From CAMAVH01 sp046297835 (GTDB taxonomy: Bacteria > Pseudomonadota > Alphaproteobacteria > SMXQ01), in contig JBKBHI010000002.1 of assembly GCA_046297835.1 (NCBI GenBank), forward strand, positions 186,001-250,000: DNA of 64,000 bases, given 5' to 3'. The notes below the pieces were generated by a model, which saw nothing but the letters and a program-made list of their open reading frames with translations, was not told the DNA's origin and did not search any database. Positions 59,247-64,000 of the stretch are shown here, one piece after another; position 1 is the stretch's first letter; each line of letters opens with the position of its first letter. The position numbers and the translations under genes are program-made.

Positions 59247-61019
59247 CTAGTCGTTGCCCGAATAACCTCGCGCGATCAGTTGTCTCGCCAACACGGTCAG
59301 CACGGCCAATCCGACGACCAGAACGACGCCGAGCGTCGAGGCCATCGAGAAATCGGCCTGACGCTCCCAATAATCGTAGAGCGTGACCGAGATCAGCTCG
59401 TTCTGCGGCGTCGAGAGCAGCAGCGACACGTTGAGATTGCGGAACGCGTTGGCCGCCACGAAAATCCAGCCGGCGACGAAGGTCGGCAGCAGCAGCGGGA
59501 ACAGGATGCGCGCCAGCACCCGCGCCTTGCGCGCGCCGCTGACGTAGGCCGCCTCTTCCAACGACGCGTCGATCTGCGTCATGGCCGCATTGGAAGTGCG
59601 GCTAGCGAAGGCGATGAATCGCGTCACCAGGGCCAGCGACAGCACGATCAGGCCGCCATAGAGGCCGCTCCATTGCATGGCCGGCGACAGGTAGAACATG
59701 ATCATGGCGACGGCCACGACCACCGCCGGAATGGCGTGCGGAATGAAGGCGATGGAATCGAGCACCATTCGGCCCGGCACGCGTTGGCGCACGATCACCC
59801 AGGCGAGCAAGAAGGCCAGGATCATCGTGCCGCTCGCGACCCAGAACGACACCCAGAGGGAATTGCCCGCCGCCCGCAGGACGCGCGTGTTGGAGAACAG
59901 CTGCTGGTAATTGGCCAACGTCAGCTCGCCGAACATGTCGAGCGACGGAACGCGATAGAACGGCAACAGCGACGCCAGGATCAGAATCAGCAGCGGCAGC
60001 AGAACCGCCAAGACGAAATAGAGCACCACCATTCCCAGCGCCAGCCATCGCATGCGTCCGAGCTCGATCTGGCGCGGCCGGAACGCCTTGCCCGACACCG
60101 TCGCGAACTGGCTGGTCCGGCGCAGGACGACGCGGTGATAGACGACGACAAGGACGATGGAGATCAGCAGGAAGATCGTGGCATAGGCGGCGGCCAGGCC
60201 CCAGCTGGAGCTGAGGTAGGCGGTGAAGTAGATGACCGTCGGCAGCAGATAGATCTGCGCCGGCAAGCCGATGAGCAGCGGCGTCTCGAAATCGTCGAGC
60301 GTGCCGATGAAGGAGTACATCCAAGTCGCCAGCAGCATCGGCAGCATGAGCGGCAGGGTGATCTTGCGCAGCGTGTAGCCGGTGCGCGCGCCGGACATCG
60401 AGGCCGCCTCCTCCAGCGCCGGGTCCATCAGACGGAAGCCTGCGACCAGCATGAGAAATAGCGTGGTCGAGCCGCGCACGCTCTCGACGAAGATCATGCC
60501 TTCCATGCTGTAGATGTTGATCGGGCCCGAAGGCGAATCGTAGCCGAACGGCGCGAGCAAGGTCCGCAGCATGACGTTGATCAGCCCGGTTCGAGGGCCC
60601 AGCAGCAGGATCCAGGCCATCGAGGACAGCATGCCCGGCATGGCGATGGGCAGCAGGATCATCACCCAGGCCGCGCCGCGATAGGGCATGTCGGTGCGCT
60701 CGACGAGCCAGGCGAGGCCGCCGGCGATGGCCATGCTCAGCGTCGCCACCATCAGGGTGTAGATCAGCGTGTTGCCGAGCGCCGCATGCGTCATTTTGCT
60801 GGTGTAGACCAGCGCGTAATTGGCCAGCGTCCAATCGCCCGGCGCCGCCGCGGTGCCGGAACGGAAGCTGAAGATGATGAGATAGATCAGCGGTATGACG
60901 ACGATCCAGATCAGCACCGCCGCAGCGGCGAAACTGATCCAATGGTCGCGGAACCATGCCGCGACGCGCGCGCCGTCGAGCGGGCGACGCAAGCCGCCGG
61001 CGATCGGGTCTGCGCTCAT
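59247..61019 (-). CDS. ABC transporter permease, two fused permease domains (FbpB-like)
   Basis: A 590-aa protein with about 12 helices in two halves. Each half has an EAA loop that contacts the ATPase: EEAASMSGARTGYTLRKITLP in the first and EEAAYVSGARKARVLARILFP in the second. It therefore supplies the complete membrane part of the importer. A stop codon lies directly before the ATG in frame, so the start is certain in its frame. A 38-codon ORF overlaps the start. Order: permease, binding protein, ATPase, FAH. Confidence 0.92.
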   Translation of the reverse strand: MSADPIAGGLRRPLDGARVAAWFRDHWISFAAAAVLIWIVVIPLIYLIIFSFRSGTAAAPGDWTLANYALVYTSKMTHAALGNTLIYTLMVATLSMAIAGGLAWLVERTDMPYRGAAWVMILLPIAMPGMLSSMAWILLLGPRTGLINVMLRTLLAPFGYDSPSGPINIYSMEGMIFVESVRGSTTLFLMLVAGFRLMDPALEEAASMSGARTGYTLRKITLPLMLPMLLATWMYSFIGTLDDFETPLLIGLPAQIYLLPTVIYFTAYLSSSWGLAAAYATIFLLISIVLVVVYHRVVLRRTSQFATVSGKAFRPRQIELGRMRWLALGMVVLYFVLAVLLPLLILILASLLPFYRVPSLDMFGELTLANYQQLFSNTRVLRAAGNSLWVSFWVASGTMILAFLLAWVIVRQRVPGRMVLDSIAFIPHAIPAVVVAVAMIMFYLSPAMQWSGLYGGLIVLSLALVTRFIAFASRTSNAAMTQIDASLEEAAYVSGARKARVLARILFPLLLPTFVAGWIFVAANAFRNLNVSLLLSTPQNELISVTLYDYWERQADFSMASTLGVVLVVGLAVLTVLARQLIARGYSGND

Positions 61020-61132
61020 CTAGTCGCCCGCCGCGAAAGCGACGAACCCAGATCCGGCGTGAGCATGGACGCGATCAGCGCTCGGCGCGCGCGTCTCCCG
61101 GCATGCCCCGCGTTGCCGACCGCAACTGGCAT
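61016..61132 (-). CDS. Putative 38-aa leader ORF overlapping the permease start
   Basis: On the minus strand GGAGG lies 8 nt before an ATG at 61132. The ORF MPVAVGNAGHAGRRARRALI... ends with a TGA that overlaps the permease ATG (ATGA), the same coupling used by real genes in this operon. The product is short, basic and without a signal or helix pattern. It could be a translational-coupling leader rather than a working protein. Frame differs from the permease by 2. Confidence 0.4.
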   Translation of the reverse strand: MPVAVGNAGHAGRRARRALIASMLTPDLGSSLSRRATR

Positions 61133-61439
61133 AATCACTTCCTCCCCCTCCGCTCGGCCGGATCGGCTCAAACGGTTATTTCCGCCGGCTGATCGAAGCG
61201 CTCACATCGCGCGCATCGATCCGCCTATGGCGGCGTGTTCTTTTGATGACACGTGAAGATCGTATCTGGGGCGCGGCAATGGCGGCAAGCGCTTTCTAAA
61301 GACGGGGCGTCCGCCTTCTGGCGCATGCAGGGGCCGCTCGGGTCAGGGTTGTTGCAAACCTGTCCGAAGATCCGCTTTCAAACCCTGGTCGGGATTTTGC
61401 CTGCCCGCAGCCGACGGGCGCGGCGTCAGGTGCGGCGGC
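61133..61439. other. Gap upstream of the ABC operon, no gene recognised
   Basis: Between the leader ORF and the pagL-like gene I see no credible ORF, repeat or RNA gene. The promoter of the minus-strand ABC operon should lie here. A plus-strand frame open to 61468 is arginine-rich and looks like chance. Confidence 0.5.
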
Positions 61440-62060
61440 TCAGAACCGCCGCCGCACGCCTAGCGTGAGCCAGTTCGAGCCGCCATTCTCCGCCGCGACC
61501 CCATAGCCGTTGGAACGGTGATGCAAGCGAGTCAAGAAGCTCCACGGCTCCTCGGGCAATCCGACCTCGAGCTCCGCCATCCAATAGATCAGCAAGCGGT
61601 TGCTCGACCCGTTCATGGCGATTTCCTCCGCCGGCACGCGGGTGGCATAGCCCGGCCCGGCGCCGAAAGCCAAGCTGGTTGGCACCTGCTCCCGCCACGG
61701 CAGGCCGCGCCAGCGCGCCACCATAAGTCCGTTGATCTCCCAAAGGTCCTCCGCGCCGAAATGGCGCGTGCCGTGACCTTCGAGCTCGAGCGCCCAGGTC
61801 TCCCCGCCGAGGATCTCGCGCGACAGGCCGATGCCGAGCAGATAGGCGTCGCGCATGCGGACATCGTCGAAGGCCGCGATTTCTTTCCATTTGTTGTCGG
61901 TGAGTTGCGCGCCGAACACGAAAACGGCGTTGCGGCGCTCAGCCGCCGCGGCCTCGAGGCCCGGATCGTCGGGGAGATCGGCCCGCGCCGGAGTTGTCGC
62001 GAGAGCCCATGCCCAGGCGGTCAAAGCCAGCGCAGCTGCCGAAAATTTGCGCTCGATCAT
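61440..62060 (-). CDS. Acyloxyacyl hydrolase / PagL-like lipid A deacylase
   Basis: A 206-aa outer-membrane beta-barrel protein. The signal is MIERKFSAAALALTAWAWALATTPARA. The barrel begins NAVFVFGAQLTDNKW and ends with a C-terminal Phe (RRRF) as outer-membrane proteins do. PagL-type catalytic residues appear in RLHHRSNGYG (His181, Ser183), with Glu191 as possible third member. PagL removes the 3-O acyl chain of lipid A. The start at 62060 is chosen because the signal begins there. It is divergent from the next gene. Confidence 0.85.
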   Translation of the reverse strand: MIERKFSAAALALTAWAWALATTPARADLPDDPGLEAAAAERRNAVFVFGAQLTDNKWKEIAAFDDVRMRDAYLLGIGLSREILGGETWALELEGHGTRHFGAEDLWEINGLMVARWRGLPWREQVPTSLAFGAGPGYATRVPAEEIAMNGSSNRLLIYWMAELEVGLPEEPWSFLTRLHHRSNGYGVAAENGGSNWLTLGVRRRF

Positions 62061-62315
62061 GACGGGAATCCTCCGCTTGCCGATAAATTCAAAGCCCGGC
62101 GACGGTCGGGGGCGCAAATTATAACGGCGCGAGCCGCACATCCCAGACTTTTCGACCCGAAAGGGGGAAAACGCCGCGGTGCGACAGGCATCCCGAAGCG
62201 TAAGCTCGCGGCTTTCGCCGAATCCTCCTGTTGCCGCCTCCCCCTCCGCGCGGCACACTACCTCCATAAACAATAAACTCCGGCGCATCTGCGATCGTGA
62301 GAGGCACACAGGGGG

Positions 62316-63356
62316 ATGACCATGTCCACGCACGCGCGCGGCGTCGCCGCGATTCTATCCGCCATCGCCGGTCTCGCGTTTCCTGCCGTCGCCGCCGCCG
62401 ACGCGGTGGCCGACTTTTACAAAGGCAAGAGCGTCAGCTTCATCGTCGGCCATGAGGCCGGCACCGGTTACGATTCGTACGCCCGCGCGCTCGGCCGCCA
62501 CATGGGACGGCACATCGGCGGCAATCCGGGCTTCGTCGTGCAGAACATGCCGGGCGCCAGCGGCCTGAACGCCGCCAACTGGCTCTACAACGTCGCGGCC
62601 AAGGACGGCAGCGTGATCGCCACGATGGCCAACACCGCGCCGTTCGAGCCGCTGCTGGGGCGCGGCGCGGCGCAGTTCGATCCGGTGAAGTTCGGCTGGA
62701 TCGGCAACATGGACGAGAACGTCGGCATCTGCGGCGTCTGGCACACCACGGGCATCACCTCGTTCGACCAATTGCTGCAGAGCGACCTGAAGTTCGGCGC
62801 GACGACGGCGACCAGCCCGTTCAGCCAGTCGATCAACGCGCTGCGCAACATCCTCGGCGCGAAATTCAGCGGCGTCGAAGGCTATAGCGGCGCCAACGCC
62901 GTCAAGCTCGCGCTGGCGCGCGGCGAAGTGTTCGGCGCTTGCGGCATCTCGCTGTCGTCGCTGCAGACGCAATGGAAGGACGATCTCGACGCCAAGCGTT
63001 TCGTGCCGCTCGCCCATTTCGCCGTCAATCCGCGCCCCGACCTCGTGGGCGTCAAACACATTTACGACTACGCCAAGACGGACGAGCAGCGCCAGTTGTT
63101 CGATCTGATCTTCGGCCGCCACATGCTCGGCCGGCCGGTGCTGGCGCCGCCCAACCTGCCCGAAGAGCGCAAAGCGGCTCTGCGCAAGGCGTTCCTCGCC
63201 ACCATGAAGGACGCGGCATTCTTGGCCGACGCCGAGAAGATGAAACTCGACATCGGGCCGACCAGCGGCGAGGAGATCGAGCGCTTCATCGCGCGCTTCT
63301 TCGATACGCCGCGCGACGTCGTCGAGAAGGCGAACCGCGTCGTGCAGAAAAATTGA
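62316..63356 (+). CDS. Orphan TctC-like / tripartite-type substrate-binding protein
   Basis: A 346-aa periplasmic binding protein with signal GVAAILSAIAGLAFPAVAAADA. The ligand segment FIVGHEAGTGYDSYARALGRHM resembles the TctC family's G-G-YD motif but lacks the usual APGG; NMPGASGLNAANWLYN and WIGNMDENVGICGVW follow. No TctA/TctB genes are adjacent. The start ATG follows CAGGGGG. The next gene, a different type of binding protein, is 46 nt downstream, so both may be in one operon. Confidence 0.82.
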   Translation: MTMSTHARGVAAILSAIAGLAFPAVAAADAVADFYKGKSVSFIVGHEAGTGYDSYARALGRHMGRHIGGNPGFVVQNMPGASGLNAANWLYNVAAKDGSVIATMANTAPFEPLLGRGAAQFDPVKFGWIGNMDENVGICGVWHTTGITSFDQLLQSDLKFGATTATSPFSQSINALRNILGAKFSGVEGYSGANAVKLALARGEVFGACGISLSSLQTQWKDDLDAKRFVPLAHFAVNPRPDLVGVKHIYDYAKTDEQRQLFDLIFGRHMLGRPVLAPPNLPEERKAALRKAFLATMKDAAFLADAEKMKLDIGPTSGEEIERFIARFFDTPRDVVEKANRVVQKN

Positions 63357-63402
63357 GCCGGCGCGCCGGCGACGTTGAAATCCCCAGTGTCAGGAGTTTG
63401 AG

Positions 63403-64000
63403 ATGAGCGGATTGACCAAGTTGCGCATGATCGGGTTCGGCGGCGCGTCGAACCTGCCGAGCTGGCTCGCCATGGAGACCGGCATCTTCGCGAAGCACGG
63501 ACTGGAAGTGACGCTCGAGCGCACCGAAGGCTCGATGCCGCAGATCCAGGACATGATGGCGGGCAAATACGACATCGCCACCACCTCGATCGACAACATC
63601 ATCGCCTACACGGAAGGCCAGGGCCCCGCCAAGCTGGACAAGCCGTTCGACATGGTCGCGGTGATGGGCGTCCATTCCGGCATGAACAGCATCGTCGCGC
63701 GGCCCGAGATCAAGTCCTACGCCGACATCAAAGGTAAGGTCGTCGCCGTGGACGCGCCAAATACCGGCTACGCCTTCGTCATCTTCCGCCTCCTGGAAGA
63801 AAAGGCCGGCCTGAAGCTCAATCGCGACTATACGATTCTGCCGGTCGGCAACACGCACCTGCGCTTCGACGCGATGGAGGCGGGCCAAGCCGCCGCCGCC
63901 GTGATGGGCGGGCCGCACGACCTGGAAGCCGCTGAGAAGGGCTACACCATCCTTGCCGATTGCGCCGCCGAGCTCGGCGGCTATCAGGGCAGCGTTTACG
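63403..64000 (+). CDS. NMT1/SsuA-like ABC substrate-binding protein (3' end outside window)
   Basis: The first 199 codons are visible and the frame is open to the end. MIGFGGASNLPSWLAMETGIFAKHGLEVTLERTEGS, MMAGKYDIATTSIDNIIAY and VVAVDAPNTGYAFVIFRLLEE match the NMT1/THI5-like binding-protein fold used for sulfonates, nitrate, taurine or pyrimidine precursors. There is no visible N-terminal signal, which is unusual for a periplasmic protein and could mean a cytoplasmic or enzyme-like relative. The start follows CAGGAG. Substrate unknown. Confidence 0.8.
   Translation, partial: MSGLTKLRMIGFGGASNLPSWLAMETGIFAKHGLEVTLERTEGSMPQIQDMMAGKYDIATTSIDNIIAYTEGQGPAKLDKPFDMVAVMGVHSGMNSIVARPEIKSYADIKGKVVAVDAPNTGYAFVIFRLLEEKAGLKLNRDYTILPVGNTHLRFDAMEAGQAAAAVMGGPHDLEAAEKGYTILADCAAELGGYQGSVY

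Noticed and set aside
61256..61468. 71-codon plus-strand ORF upstream of the pagL-like gene
   Set aside because: Arg-rich, overlaps the pagL 3' end and has no ribosome-binding site or family features.

Overview
The window is about 64 kb of high-GC DNA, almost certainly the chromosome of a free-living alphaproteobacterium (Rhodospirillales- or Reyranella-like; the exact genus cannot be read from sequence alone). The evidence is the gene set and order: lptC-lptA-lptB-rpoN-hpf-ptsN; aroA-cmk-rpsA-sppA-ihfB-lapA-pyrF-trpFBA-accD-folC; a DivL-type pseudo-histidine kinase; ChvG/ChvI with HPr, EIIA, RapZ and a short HPr kinase; alphaproteobacterial AddAB; FYDLN and DUF1150 proteins; and several TctC-type binding proteins.

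Layout. 1-4.8 kb: LPS transport genes, sigma-54, hibernation factor and EIIA-Ntr. 4.85-5.8 kb (minus): small heat-shock protein and DUF1150, preceded by a candidate ROSE RNA thermometer and a sigma-32-like promoter. 5.9-7.5 kb (minus): epimerase-like SDR, tRNA-Ala(GGC), FYDLN protein. 7.8-19.5 kb (plus): housekeeping run for aromatic amino acids, tryptophan, pyrimidine, fatty acid and folate synthesis, plus S1 and IHF-beta. 19.5-29.5 kb (minus): thioredoxin, then a tightly overlapping tsaE-amgK-murU-addB-addA operon joining tRNA modification, muramic acid recycling and double-strand-break repair. 29.6-35 kb: ferredoxin reductase converging on divL, then ahcY with a palindromic AT-rich operator. 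35-40.3 kb (minus): regulatory PTS (HPr, EIIA-Man, RapZ, HprK) joined to the ChvG/ChvI envelope-stress two-component system. 40.3-42.8 kb (plus): nickel/cobalt transporter behind a NikR-like box, HupE/UreJ protein behind a Zur-like box, and a small membrane protein whose 3' end is tandemly triplicated. 42.8-49.3 kb: polA, zinc-finger protein, orphan ABC ATPase, lipase-like lipoprotein, and a lower-GC pair (PAS/CxxC protein and small cytochrome c). 49.4-64 kb: accessory transport region with a complete TctCBA system, two orphan TctC-like proteins, an ornithine-cyclodeaminase-family enzyme, an IsdG-like monooxygenase, tRNA-Arg(CCG), a TRIC-family channel, a FAH-family hydrolase in an ABC-transporter operon, a PagL-like lipid A deacylase and the start of an NMT1-like binding protein.

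Most distinctive non-coding structure: two tandem arrays (48-nt and 47-nt units), each sitting where two convergent genes end and each carrying extra copies of the upstream gene's stop codon; the 48-nt units form nested hairpins with a compensatory base-pair change. Other signals worth testing are the Hsp20 thermometer, the NikR-like and Zur-like operators, the ahcY operator, a hairpin holding the divL ribosome-binding site, and a 38-codon ORF overlapping the start of an ABC permease gene. No phage, integrase, transposase, rRNA operon or CRISPR array was found.
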